From CAYSLC01 sp964431545 (GTDB lineage: Bacteria; Desulfobacterota; Desulfobacteria; Desulfobacterales; JAABSP01): DNA of 34,672 nt. Positions 9,295 to 17,213 of this stretch are shown piece after piece. The notes under the pieces were generated by a model. It did not search any database, had not been told where the DNA came from, and worked only from the letters and a program-made list of their open reading frames with translations. Location: NCBI GenBank assembly GCA_964431545.1, contig CAYSLC010000030.1, positions 1 through 34,672 of the forward strand, given 5' to 3'. Positions within the stretch are counted from its first letter, which is position 1. Each line of letters starts with the position of its first letter. The position numbers were made by a program, and so were the translations under genes.

Positions 9295-9386
9295 CGAAGG
9301 TGTGTATCTTTTTTCAGCTTAATGGCGCAATCATCGGCGAAACCTGAGTGATCACCTCCAAAAATGCCCCTGAATCGTGAAGGAGG

Positions 9387-9407
9387 AGGGAAGGCGTTCC
9401 CTATTTT
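9387..9407 (+). promoter_or_regulatory. Leader hairpin followed by ATTTT
   Basis: AGGGAA (9387-9392) pairs with TTCCCT (9397-9402) across a GGCG loop and is followed by ATTTT. In the untranslated leader of the FecR operon this could act as a weak attenuator or simply shape the mRNA. The stem is only six pairs, so the call is tentative. Confidence 0.25.
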
Positions 9408-9527
9408 CCACCCTCCATGGGCAATCGCCGGAAGCTTCGCATGTTGCCTGCGTCGAGATTATTTATCCAGCGGTTTCATCCGCTTGGTTACCCAAGGCAT
9501 CCGAATATCAACACCAAGGAGAAAATC

Positions 9528-10511
9528 ATGCGTTGTCCCCGCCGTTTCCAGTGGAAGGCCATTGTTTCAGTCCTGGCATGCTGTCTGTTCGTGATCTGTG
9601 TTCCGCCGTCCGGCGCCCAGACCACGGCCCCGGGAGGGGCCGCCTCCGACGCTTACGAATCCGGCGCCGGCCGACCGGTGGGGTTCGTCAGCCTGGTGGA
9701 GGGGCAGGCGATGATCTTCCGCGAGGATTCCGAACAGGGAGATGAGGCGGCCCCCGGCATGCCCCTTTTCGAAGGGGACGCCATCCGGACGATGGAGCCC
9801 GGCCGCATTCGGATTCAGATGAAGGATGATAGCCTGATCACCCTGACATCCCAGACAAGGTTGACCATCAGCCGCAGTCTGTACAGCCAGGAGAAAGAGG
9901 AGCGGGCCTCCTTCTTCGACATGGCACTGGGTAAGGCCCGTTTCGTGGTGAAAAAGCTGGTGGGCTATAAGCGGTCCGAGTTCAAGGTCAAGACGAAGAC
10001 CGCCATCGTCGGGGTCCGGGGCTCGGACTTCACGGTCTTTGCCACCGATTCGCTCACCGAGGTGACGGCCCTGGAAAATACCCTCCTCGAGGTGATCGGC
10101 CTCATCGGACCCGAGGTGCCGCCCGTCCTTCTCAGTCCGTTCGAGCAGACCATCATCGCCCTCGGTGAACTCCCCGACGATCCCCGGCGCATCGGCATGG
10201 ATCGGATCCAGGAACTGAAACGGCTCTTCGAATTCGGGGGAGGGATTTCGGAGACCCGACGTCCATTCGATTGGGGTTCGGTCGGTGGCGGGGTCAAAGG
10301 GAAGCAACCGCCGCCGGCCCGCCCAAGGGCCGGGGCGGCGTTTACGCCGGAACCGACCGGCGGCATCCAGGAGGATGTTGACGAGGTTGTTCGGGAGATC
10401 CGGGAGGAGATCATGGAACAGGAGGTCGACGACCAGGGGAATCTGCCGCCGTTTCCCGATGAGCCGCTGAAAAACTTACCGCTTTTTCCGGATGAACCGG
10501 CGCAACAATAA
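9528..10511 (+). CDS. FecR-domain periplasmic protein
   Basis: This 327-residue protein has a signal peptide (residues 1-30, ending PPSGAQ) and a FecR domain at about residues 45-170. The visible FecR signatures are GDAIRTMEPGRIRIQMKDDS, LTLTSQTRL-like LITLTSQTRLTI, and the closing KVKTKTAIVGVRGSDFTV. A proline- and acid-rich tail follows (about 255-327). ATG 9528 is supported by CAAGGAGAAA upstream. Classical FecR is an inner-membrane anti-sigma partner. This soluble-periplasmic form has no membrane helix after the signal and no sigma factor beside it, so it is not a standard FecIR pair. It heads a three-gene set with a large secreted protein and a TPR/beta-barrel protein, which suggests a role in handling or sensing that protein. 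Confidence 0.88.
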   Translation: MRCPRRFQWKAIVSVLACCLFVICVPPSGAQTTAPGGAASDAYESGAGRPVGFVSLVEGQAMIFREDSEQGDEAAPGMPLFEGDAIRTMEPGRIRIQMKDDSLITLTSQTRLTISRSLYSQEKEERASFFDMALGKARFVVKKLVGYKRSEFKVKTKTAIVGVRGSDFTVFATDSLTEVTALENTLLEVIGLIGPEVPPVLLSPFEQTIIALGELPDDPRRIGMDRIQELKRLFEFGGGISETRRPFDWGSVGGGVKGKQPPPARPRAGAAFTPEPTGGIQEDVDEVVREIREEIMEQEVDDQGNLPPFPDEPLKNLPLFPDEPAQQ

Positions 10512-10576
10512 CATCCGGTTGAAGAATGAAGAATCCGGCCGTGTTATCAGCCGTTTTTAAGGAGGAAGGGAAAGTA

Positions 10577-13500
10577 ATGGAAAAGATTCGTTTATTGAAC
10601 ATTCGGGTTTTGTTTCTCGGCATCGCCTTCCTGTTGATCGGGAATGTGGGGTTGGCGGCTGATTACACCTGGAATGGCTCGGTGGACGGCGATTGGTTCA
10701 CGCCCTCCAACTGGAGTTCACCGACGGGAATGGACTATCCCATGAGTTCGACCGACACGGCGACCATCCCCGCCGGCGTGCCGAACGATCCACAAATCAC
10801 AACGGACAGCTCCATTTTTATCAGCAATCTCACGGTGCAAAGCGGTGGTTTCCTCACAGTGGCCAATGAGTTCCTCTATTTCCATACGGATCAGGCAACA
10901 ATCGGCGGCACCGTGACCATCAATGACGGGACATTTGAGATCGGTTCGAGCGGAGGGACCGTTCAGTCCGGTGGGCGGCTGAATCTATCCGGGGGCGCGC
11001 TCCAGTTCGATTCGTCCTCCCTCGGCAACAGCGGCACGGTGGATTGGAGCGGCGGGAATGTCCAGCCCTTTTCGGCTTCCACCTTTTCCATCATCAACAC
11101 CGGCACTTGGAGGGTCGGCGGCAACACCCCAAAGCAGCTTCTGGGGTGTACTTTCACGAACGAGTCGGGAGGCACGCTCGACATCAGCGGTATACTGGAG
11201 ATCGGCATCTCCTCCGTCATCGACAACTCCGGAACGATCAACTGGGACGGGACGCTACAGTCGGCAAGCCCCGGGAGCAACTTTTCTTTCGAAAACGACG
11301 GACAGATCAATGTGACCGGCACTTCCGGCAATACGCTCGCGTATTGCAGCTTCTCCAATTTGGCCGGCGGAGTCCTGCATCTGGCCTCCGGGACGACGCT
11401 GATCTATGATGGACTCCAACAGAATTTTTCATTCAACCAGTCCGGGGAAATCACCGGAACCGGTACATTGGATATCTCTTCCATCAGCGCCGGGCCACCC
11501 CTGTCAAACCAGGGAATCATCGCCCCCGGCCCCCCGCCGGGAACCCTTACTCTCGTGGGAGGTTTTTTCAACCAGGATACGGGCACCATCGAGATCGACA
11601 TCACCGACATCGACACCTACGACCGGTTTTCCGTGACCGGAGATGTGACCTTGAACGGGGGGGATTTGATCGTTCACGTCAGCCCCGCCCATACCCTGAA
11701 TGGCGGTGAGGTTTACAGCGTCCTGACGGCGACCGCCGGGATCAACGGAACGTTTTTCGTTGCCGATTTCCCCTTTGTTTCCGGCTATCTCCTTGGGCCT
11801 GAAGAGTATAACTCAACGATGACGCCGACCCCGCTGTACTCCGTCGACGTCCCGGTCACGGCCGTGGGGCCCTTCACCTATACATGGACCGGTTCCACCA
11901 GTTCCGAATGGAATGATTCCGGAAACTGGTCCCCATCCGGCGTTCCGGATTTCGGGGATACGGCGATCATTGAAGGGGGAACACCATATGATCCCGTCAT
12001 ATCCGCCTCGGCGGGTCTCGGGCCTCTAGTACAAGAGGGCGGGACTTTGACGGTGGCGGCGAGCGGATCATTAGAGGTCTCTCAGGCCACCATCTCCTCC
12101 GCCGCGGAACTCCTGCTCGAAGGCGGCTCTTTGATTGTTGCCGAAGGCGGAACCGGCTCCGTAACCAGCGGCGGCATCGTCAGATCCGCGGGCGGTGAGA
12201 TTCGGTTGGGGCCCGGTGCCGACTTTGATATCGAAGCGGAGGGGGTTTTCTCCAACACCTCCGCAACGCTTGTCGAGGCCTCTGACGCCACATCCGAATT
12301 TCTGAACCATGGCCTTCTTCAAGGCAACGGGACCCTTACCATCCAAGTCGCCGATTTCATCAACACCGGCACCATCGGTCCGGGTCTGTCCCCGGGAATT
12401 CTCACCATCGCGGTCCCCGGTTACGCCCACGAATCGGGAAACCTCGCCATTGAGATCGAGGGCACGACGCCCGGCATCGGCCATGATCAGCTTCAAATTT
12501 CCGGAAACACGAATTTAGGGGGAAGCCTCGACGTTACCCTTGGCGCCGCGTACAACCCAACGGACGGGGATACGTTCACCATTCTTACCGTTCTTCAGGG
12601 GATGCTTTTCGAGACGTTCAATACAGCCAACCTTCCATCCGTGCCGGGATACACCTGGGAGACGCAATACACCCAGAGTCAGGTGGATCTGATGCTGACG
12701 GCAGTTCCGGCCGATACTTTTACGCTCGGCGTGAATGTTCTCGGTGGAGGGCAGGTTTCCGGCTCCGCGATTTCCTGTCCCTCCTTCTGTTCCGAAACCT
12801 ATGAGGCCGGAACCACCGTATCCCTCACCGCCACCCCCGACAGCGGCCATCAATTCGACCGATGGGAGATCCGGCAGGGCTCAAATCCGGCGTACACGCA
12901 GACCGGAAACCTGTTGAGCCTGGTCATGGAGCAGGATACGGAGGTCACCGCCGTCTTTGGGACCATGCCACAGGAACAACGATCCTTGATGGTGTCCGTG
13001 TCCCCCGAGGGTTCAGGTGATGTCAGTGGAAACGGAATCACCTGTCCCGGGGATTGTACCCAAGTCTACGACGCCGGCCAAACCGTCTCCCTAACCCCAT
13101 CGCCAGCGGACGGTTTCCGGTTCGAGCACTGGGAATTGGACGGGCAGGTCATCGACTCGGAGAGCCTCTCCCTGTCCATGGAGACCGATCATGACGTGAC
13201 GGCCGTCTTTTCGGAGGTTCTGGCGGCGCTCTCCGTGGCCGTCGATCCGCCGGATGCGGGCCGGGTGACCGGCACGGGCATCGACTGCCCGGAAGATTGC
13301 ACCGAATCCGTACCTTCCGGCACACAGCTCTCCCTGTCCGCCGAGCCGGCCGAGGACTGGGCGTTTGAAGAATGGACCGTCAACGGGCGGACCGTGACGG
13401 ATTCCCCCCTCCAGGTGACCCTTGATGGGGAGACGCAAGTGACCGCCCGATTTCGATCGTCACCGCCGCAGCCCATCGATCTGTGCCCGGATGATCCGGA

Positions 13501-14773
13501 GAAGATGGAGCCGGGCGCCTGCGGCTGCGGCGTTCCCGATACGGACCGGGATGACGACGGTGTTCCGGATTGTAATGATCCGTGCCCCGACAATCCGAAT
13601 AAGGTGGAACCCGGCGTCTGCGGGTGCGATCTGCCGGACGCCGACACCGACGGGGACGGCATCTACGACTGTCAGGACGGATGCCCAAGGGATCCGAACA
13701 AAACAAGCCCCGGGGAATGCGGCTGCGGCCTGCCGGATATCGACAGCGACGCGGACGGCGTCCTCGACTGCGAAGACGGTTGCCCGAACGATCCGGACAA
13801 GACGGCCGCCGGATTCTGCGGGTGCGGCAATCCGGATTCGGATGCCAACGAAAACGGCGTGGCCGACTGCCGGGAGGGGTATTCCCCCGGTGGTGACGGC
13901 CTGGTCGAGGTCCTCTTCGAGATTCCCCCCGGCGAGCTGCGGTCCCAGTACCGGATGAGATCCTTTTACATCTGGCCGCCCCGGGAGGAGTGGAACTGCG
14001 GCGACTTCCTGGAGGACGCCCTGGATCCCGCCTATCTGCCCAACCTGTTCAAGATCGGCACCTATGATCCCCGGGCCGGCGGATACGTGGAGTGCGGTTC
14101 GGAGATGCGGATCGAGCCGGGCAGGGCCTACTGGTTCCTGGCCCGGGAGGGGATCGACACCATCGTCGAGGGGTACCCGGTGAGCATGGCCCGGGACATC
14201 GAAGTGAAACTCCTTTACAATCCGGATGCCCGGATCGGCTGGAACATGATCGCCGCCCCCAACGACGCCGTCTACGACTGGAACCGGATGGAGGTGGTCG
14301 CCTTCGACGACCAGGGCCGGATCATCGGCCCGGACGGCCGGCCCTCGGGTCCGTCCGGCATCCGCCCCATCGCCGAACTGCCGGAGGAGAACCCCTTCAT
14401 CAGCAAGGTGCTCTGGCAGTGGCGGGACGGGGAGTACGTCTACCACGCCCCGGATGGAGAGTCGGACGATCTCTCCCGGTTCGCGTTCACCCCCGATCCG
14501 TACCTGGAGCCGACCCAGGGGTACTGGGTGCGGACGCGGCGGGAGAATGTGTTTTTGAGATTTCCGGTATCGGCCCGGGTCTCCCAGCCGGTGGCGCGGA
14601 CGGCGGGGGAGGGGAGGATGGCGCAAAGGGTGAGCCGGTTCCTCGGCCCGGAGTCCGCCGTGGCCGCCTCCGACGCCGGTCCCCCCATGCCCATGTCGGA
14701 TCTGAACGGAGACATGGCGGAAACGGACGCCGGGGGCGGTACCAGCTGTTTCATCTCCACCGCCGGGCGATAG
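10577..14773 (+). CDS. Large secreted mosaic protein, probable adhesin or passenger
   Basis: This 1398-residue protein has a signal peptide (residues 1-27, ending VGLAADY). Two autotransporter-like beta-solenoid blocks follow, each opening with a W.G....W....NW motif (TWNGSVDGDWFTPSNW; TWTGSTSSEWNDSGNW). Next come three InlB B-repeat-like modules, each with a C-x3-C pair (residues about 714-962; e.g. GNGITCPGDCTQVYDAG), and four 33-residue Cys/Asp-rich type-3-thrombospondin-like repeats (about 968-1100). Two copies of a 'GWN...GYW' module lie at about 1108-1342. The end SCFIST resembles a CFI-box but lacks the hydrophobic tail. Start ATG 10577 has a near-perfect Shine-Dalgarno (AAGGAGGAAGGG). 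The first three quarters are less GC-rich than the last quarter and the flanking genes. No catalytic domain is recognised; adhesion is inferred. Confidence 0.85.
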   Translation: MEKIRLLNIRVLFLGIAFLLIGNVGLAADYTWNGSVDGDWFTPSNWSSPTGMDYPMSSTDTATIPAGVPNDPQITTDSSIFISNLTVQSGGFLTVANEFLYFHTDQATIGGTVTINDGTFEIGSSGGTVQSGGRLNLSGGALQFDSSSLGNSGTVDWSGGNVQPFSASTFSIINTGTWRVGGNTPKQLLGCTFTNESGGTLDISGILEIGISSVIDNSGTINWDGTLQSASPGSNFSFENDGQINVTGTSGNTLAYCSFSNLAGGVLHLASGTTLIYDGLQQNFSFNQSGEITGTGTLDISSISAGPPLSNQGIIAPGPPPGTLTLVGGFFNQDTGTIEIDITDIDTYDRFSVTGDVTLNGGDLIVHVSPAHTLNGGEVYSVLTATAGINGTFFVADFPFVSGYLLGPEEYNSTMTPTPLYSVDVPVTAVGPFTYTWTGSTSSEWNDSGNWSPSGVPDFGDTAIIEGGTPYDPVISASAGLGPLVQEGGTLTVAASGSLEVSQATISSAAELLLEGGSLIVAEGGTGSVTSGGIVRSAGGEIRLGPGADFDIEAEGVFSNTSATLVEASDATSEFLNHGLLQGNGTLTIQVADFINTGTIGPGLSPGILTIAVPGYAHESGNLAIEIEGTTPGIGHDQLQISGNTNLGGSLDVTLGAAYNPTDGDTFTILTVLQGMLFETFNTANLPSVPGYTWETQYTQSQVDLMLTAVPADTFTLGVNVLGGGQVSGSAISCPSFCSETYEAGTTVSLTATPDSGHQFDRWEIRQGSNPAYTQTGNLLSLVMEQDTEVTAVFGTMPQEQRSLMVSVSPEGSGDVSGNGITCPGDCTQVYDAGQTVSLTPSPADGFRFEHWELDGQVIDSESLSLSMETDHDVTAVFSEVLAALSVAVDPPDAGRVTGTGIDCPEDCTESVPSGTQLSLSAEPAEDWAFEEWTVNGRTVTDSPLQVTLDGETQVTARFRSSPPQPIDLCPDDPEKMEPGACGCGVPDTDRDDDGVPDCNDPCPDNPNKVEPGVCGCDLPDADTDGDGIYDCQDGCPRDPNKTSPGECGCGLPDIDSDADGVLDCEDGCPNDPDKTAAGFCGCGNPDSDANENGVADCREGYSPGGDGLVEVLFEIPPGELRSQYRMRSFYIWPPREEWNCGDFLEDALDPAYLPNLFKIGTYDPRAGGYVECGSEMRIEPGRAYWFLAREGIDTIVEGYPVSMARDIEVKLLYNPDARIGWNMIAAPNDAVYDWNRMEVVAFDDQGRIIGPDGRPSGPSGIRPIAELPEENPFISKVLWQWRDGEYVYHAPDGESDDLSRFAFTPDPYLEPTQGYWVRTRRENVFLRFPVSARVSQPVARTAGEGRMAQRVSRFLGPESAVAASDAGPPMPMSDLNGDMAETDAGGGTSCFISTAGR
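13478..13873 (+). repeat. Four 99-bp Cys/Asp-rich coding repeats
   Basis: Four in-frame units start at 13478, 13577, 13676 and 13775, each 33 codons. The core is CP.DP.K..PG.CGCG.PD.D.D.DGV.DC. The Asp-rich part resembles thrombospondin type-3 calcium-binding repeats. Six cysteines per unit are conserved apart from small exceptions. The DNA copies have diverged, so the array is old rather than recently expanded. Confidence 0.85.
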
Positions 14774-14871
14774 CGCGGGACCGGACGTTTTGGTGGACGG
14801 TGCATGACCTCCGGTCCACGGGGGCCGGGCGCTCCACGGAACAGAACTTAAAACATAGCGAGGATGCCATC

Positions 14872-16329
14872 ATGCGGAAAACGGTAAGCTTCTTTCTACT
14901 TGTGGGGTGGGTGCTCGGATGGGGCGGTCCCGCCCTGGCCCAGGATTCCGGACGGGCCTACTACGATCTGGGGGTGTTCGCGTACGAGGACAAACAGTAC
15001 GAGGAGGCTGTCCGGAACCTGGAGAAGGCATTGACCTTCGACCCGGAGAACCCCTTCTACCACCATTTTCTGGGCAAGACGTACATGGAGATGGGCCGGA
15101 ATGAGGCGGCCAAGGAGTCCCTGGACCGGGCCCGGGCCCTCGATCCGGCCATCTCCGGCCTGGCCTACGACCTGGCCCGGTTCCACTATAAGACCGGCAA
15201 CCATGGCACCGCCGGAGAGCTGTTTTCGACCGTGGCGGCGGAGGAGAAGGAGAACGTCCTGGCCCACTACTACGCCGGGATCAGCTTCTACAATACCAAG
15301 GCGTACCGGCGGGCCCTGGATCACTTCACACAGGCGGCGGACCGGAGCCCGGCCCTGCGGGCCAATGCCTCCTACTATGCCGGGATCTGTTACCTCCAGA
15401 CCGGACAGACCGCCGAGGCCGAAGAGATGTTCGCCTATGTGAAGGAATCGGCCGAGTCCGGCTCCTTGCGGGAGAATGCGGCCCAGTGGCTCCAGGCGGC
15501 CGGACGATACCAAGATACCGACGGGCCCCTCGACCTCCATCTGCGGGTGGGCTACCAGTACGACGACAATGTCCGGCTGGCGTCGGAGGATGTCGGGTCG
15601 GACGAAAGCGACTGGGCGGTGGAGACCTACTTCCGGGGGCGACTGAAGGTGGGGGAACCCCAGAAGTTCAACGTGGGTGCCGGACTCAGCCACTACCAGA
15701 CCCGGCACCGGGATCTGGAGGCCTACGACCTCCGGGGCAGCGTCGTCGATATGTTCGGCAGCTACCGGATCCGCGCGTTGACCATCGGCATGGCCTACCT
15801 CCATTCCGTCTATCTGGTGGACACGGAAAAATATCTGATGCGTCATCAGCTGCGGCCCCAGGTGACCTGGAACGTCATGGAACGGCTCATCGCCCGCCTC
15901 TCTTACACCTATTCCGATAACACCTATTTCACCAACGAGGACAAAGAGGGGCACAGCCATCAGGGGACGGTTGGCGCGTACTACCTCCTGGGCGGGGACC
16001 GCGGCCACCTGTACGGCGGCATCGGATACGAGGCGTTCAACGCAAAGGCCCCCGAGGCCTACGGCGCGGTGGAGGCCCGGGCGGGGCTCTCCCTGAATCT
16101 GCCCTGGCAGTTGAGTCTCGGGGTTTCGGGATGGTACGAAGACCAGGAGTATGACGAGATCGACCGGAGCGATGACAAATATTCGGCGAAGATATCGCTC
16201 TCCCGCCGGCTCTACTATGAGTGGCTGGGGATGATGGCCGAGTTCAATTATACGAACAACGATTCGAGCGTCGACCGGTTCGATTACGAGCGGGGTGTCA
16301 CCACCGTCTCCGTGACGGCCGATTTTTAG
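14872..16329 (+). CDS. TPR protein with outer-membrane beta-barrel
   Basis: This 485-residue protein has a signal peptide (residues 1-23, ending GPALAQ) and tetratricopeptide repeats at about 24-215 (YYDLGVFAYEDKQYEEAVRN, YYAGISFYNTKAYRRAL). The C-terminal 265 residues show alternating aromatic/hydrophobic strands typical of an outer-membrane barrel, starting LHLRVGYQYDDNVRLASED and ending in phenylalanine (VSVTADF). The layout, periplasmic TPR then barrel, recalls surface-protein export barrels such as the Slam/DUF560 type, but I cannot assign it to a named family. It follows the giant secreted protein by 98 bp on the same strand, so I infer that it exports or anchors that protein. A hairpin followed by GTTTTC lies about 110 bp downstream. 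Confidence 0.82.
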   Translation: MRKTVSFFLLVGWVLGWGGPALAQDSGRAYYDLGVFAYEDKQYEEAVRNLEKALTFDPENPFYHHFLGKTYMEMGRNEAAKESLDRARALDPAISGLAYDLARFHYKTGNHGTAGELFSTVAAEEKENVLAHYYAGISFYNTKAYRRALDHFTQAADRSPALRANASYYAGICYLQTGQTAEAEEMFAYVKESAESGSLRENAAQWLQAAGRYQDTDGPLDLHLRVGYQYDDNVRLASEDVGSDESDWAVETYFRGRLKVGEPQKFNVGAGLSHYQTRHRDLEAYDLRGSVVDMFGSYRIRALTIGMAYLHSVYLVDTEKYLMRHQLRPQVTWNVMERLIARLSYTYSDNTYFTNEDKEGHSHQGTVGAYYLLGGDRGHLYGGIGYEAFNAKAPEAYGAVEARAGLSLNLPWQLSLGVSGWYEDQEYDEIDRSDDKYSAKISLSRRLYYEWLGMMAEFNYTNNDSSVDRFDYERGVTTVSVTADF

Positions 16330-16349
16330 CGGCAACTCATTCCAAGAGA

Positions 16350-16399
16350 GGCCGAATGCCGAAGGCGACCCGCGGAAGCGTTTCTTCTGGTATTCGGCC
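16350..16399. repeat. 8-bp inverted repeat downstream of the barrel gene
   Basis: GGCCGAAT at 16350-16357 and ATTCGGCC at 16392-16399 are exact inverted copies 34 bp apart, 20 bp after the stop of the TPR/barrel gene. It may form an extended 3'-end structure together with the terminator hairpin further on. Confidence 0.35.
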
Positions 16400-16441
16400 C
16401 TCGTCCCCCGCGGAGGCAAGCGCATCCCCTGCCAGGGCGGG

Positions 16442-16459
16442 GAGGCTTCGCCTCGTTTT
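16442..16459 (+). terminator. Probable intrinsic terminator of the FecR operon
   Basis: GAGGC (16442-16446) and GCCTC (16450-16454) form a tight hairpin with a TTC loop, followed by GTTTTC. The stem is short and the U-tract is only four bases. The position, about 110 bp after the last gene of the operon, suits a terminator. Confidence 0.5.
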
Positions 16460-16499
16460 CACCTCCGCTGAAATCTAAAAGTACAATCCGCCCCAAAGC

Positions 16500-16524
16500 G
16501 CGGGCGGCCCCCGGGACCGCCCGC
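16500..16524. terminator. Strong GC hairpin without U-tract
   Basis: GCGGGCGG (16500-16507) pairs with CCGCCCGC (16517-16524) around a nine-base loop. No T-run follows on the plus strand. On the minus strand it lies just after the decayed reductase gene, so it may be that gene's former terminator. Confidence 0.4.
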
Positions 16525-16531
16525 ACCCTTG

Positions 16532-16770
16532 GTCCACCGATGGATGGTCTTGAGGAGCCTGGTCGGGTTCCGGCCCAGGATCCGCATGGTCTCGAGACCC
16601 TTTTCGCCCGTCTTCACATCCCCTTATCCATGCCGAAGCCCATCTGCCGGTAGCCGGCCCCGACGATGATCATCCGCCGGTGGTGAACGGGTGGTTGATG
16701 GCGTCGAAGGCGTGGATGCTCCCGCCCCGGCGGTCCGCGGCCGCCCCAGCCCCCACGGGAACAATCCAGG
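16532..16770 (-). pseudogene. Decayed flavodoxin-family NAD(P)H-dependent FMN reductase, C-terminal remnant
   Basis: Read on the minus strand in three successive frames, this stretch gives GGSIHAFDAINHPFTTGG, then MIIVGAGYRQMGFGMDKG, then DVKTGEKGLETMRILGRN followed by PTRLLKTI. These match, in order, the C-terminal third of flavodoxin-fold iron-sulfur flavoproteins or FMN reductases (the family reads roughly GSIHAFDAINHFF, MIIVGSxYWxMGFG, then EGxxTMKxLGxNMAWLLKKI). Frameshifts are needed near 16672-16682 and 16617-16627. The N-terminal half, with the FMN-binding loop, is absent. The order of three matching blocks makes a chance reading unlikely, but no search was run. Confidence 0.6.
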
Positions 16771-16787
16771 GACAATCCAGGATTGTC
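16771..16787. promoter_or_regulatory. 17-bp palindrome, operator candidate
   Basis: GACAATCCAGGATTGTC is a perfect inverted repeat of eight bases around a central A. The ten-base half ACAATCCAGG also occurs just upstream at 16761-16770, eleven bases from its copy at 16772-16781. The palindrome ends 61 bp before the cupin gene. A TTGTCA inside its right arm (16783-16788) could serve as a -35 box, so a bound repressor would block it; the -10 region is weak. Confidence 0.5.
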
Positions 16788-16848
16788 ACGTAGGGGGAAT
16801 TCATGGTAAGCAATGGAGGGTCGATACGATTCCAGGGAAGGAGAGGTC

Positions 16849-17199
16849 ATGAAGATCATCCATTACGGAGAAGCGGCGCCGCAACGGTTTGAAGGCGATG
16901 CGGTCAGGGGCGTGACCGGCCGGGTCGCCATCGGCGCGGAAGACGGCGCCGACCGGTTCTGCATGCGGGTGTTCGAACTCGCGGCGTCCGGATATACGCC
17001 GAAACACAGCCATGAGTGGGAACACGAGATCTTCGTCCATCAGGGGGCGGGGGAGGTGTTCCGGGACGGCGGATGGGTTCCGGTGGGGCCCGGACATGTC
17101 GTCTTTATCCCGGGCGGAGAACGCCACCAGATCCGGAACGCCGGCGCCGGCCCCTTTGTCTTCGCCTGCCTGATTCCGGCCGGAGCGCCGGAACTCTGA
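16849..17199 (+). CDS. Small cupin-fold protein
   Basis: This 116-residue single-domain cupin has a metal-site pattern: H53-x-H55 in PKHSHEWEHE, with E58/E60 nearby, the glycine turn HQGAGEVF, and the second motif PGHVVFIPGGERHQ with H93. Such small cupins bind a divalent metal and serve varied roles, and the substrate cannot be read from the sequence. ATG 16849 is preferred over an ATG 36 bp upstream because AAGGAGAGG precedes it and the family starts near this point. The NUDIX gene follows after 14 bp, with its Shine-Dalgarno overlapping the cupin stop, so the two are co-transcribed. A 17-bp palindrome upstream may control both. Confidence 0.85.
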   Translation: MKIIHYGEAAPQRFEGDAVRGVTGRVAIGAEDGADRFCMRVFELAASGYTPKHSHEWEHEIFVHQGAGEVFRDGGWVPVGPGHVVFIPGGERHQIRNAGAGPFVFACLIPAGAPEL

Positions 17200-17213
17200 A
17201 GGAGCAAAAGGGG

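Larger units (their letters stand above)
8686..9527. other. 842-bp gene-free leader between divergent genes
   Basis: No convincing gene is seen here. Open frames on both strands lack start signals, codon bias or recognisable motifs. The stretch is visibly richer in A and T than the flanking genes from about 8780 onward. It must hold the promoter of the minus-strand lipoprotein gene and that of the FecR operon. Notable items are a TTGACA at 9163-9168 without a good -10 box, a better promoter at 9265-9294, a small imperfect inverted repeat around 8892-8905, and a hairpin at 9387-9402. Confidence 0.6.

Noticed and set aside
9320..9380. Cyclic-di-GMP riboswitch-like sequence in the FecR leader
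   Set aside because: Short purine-rich matches only; the conserved tetraloop/receptor pairing and core motifs are not present.
13478..13873. CRISPR-like periodic repeat
   Set aside because: The 99-bp period is in frame, diverged and codes for Cys/Asp-rich repeats.
14092..14871. N-terminal extension of the TPR/barrel gene into the giant gene
   Set aside because: The frame is open but its translation is Arg/Gly-rich noise overlapping the giant protein. ATG 14872 begins a proper signal peptide.
14740..14871. Frameshift hiding a hydrophobic tail after the CFI-box of the giant protein
   Set aside because: Neither of the other two frames downstream of the box encodes a hydrophobic helix.
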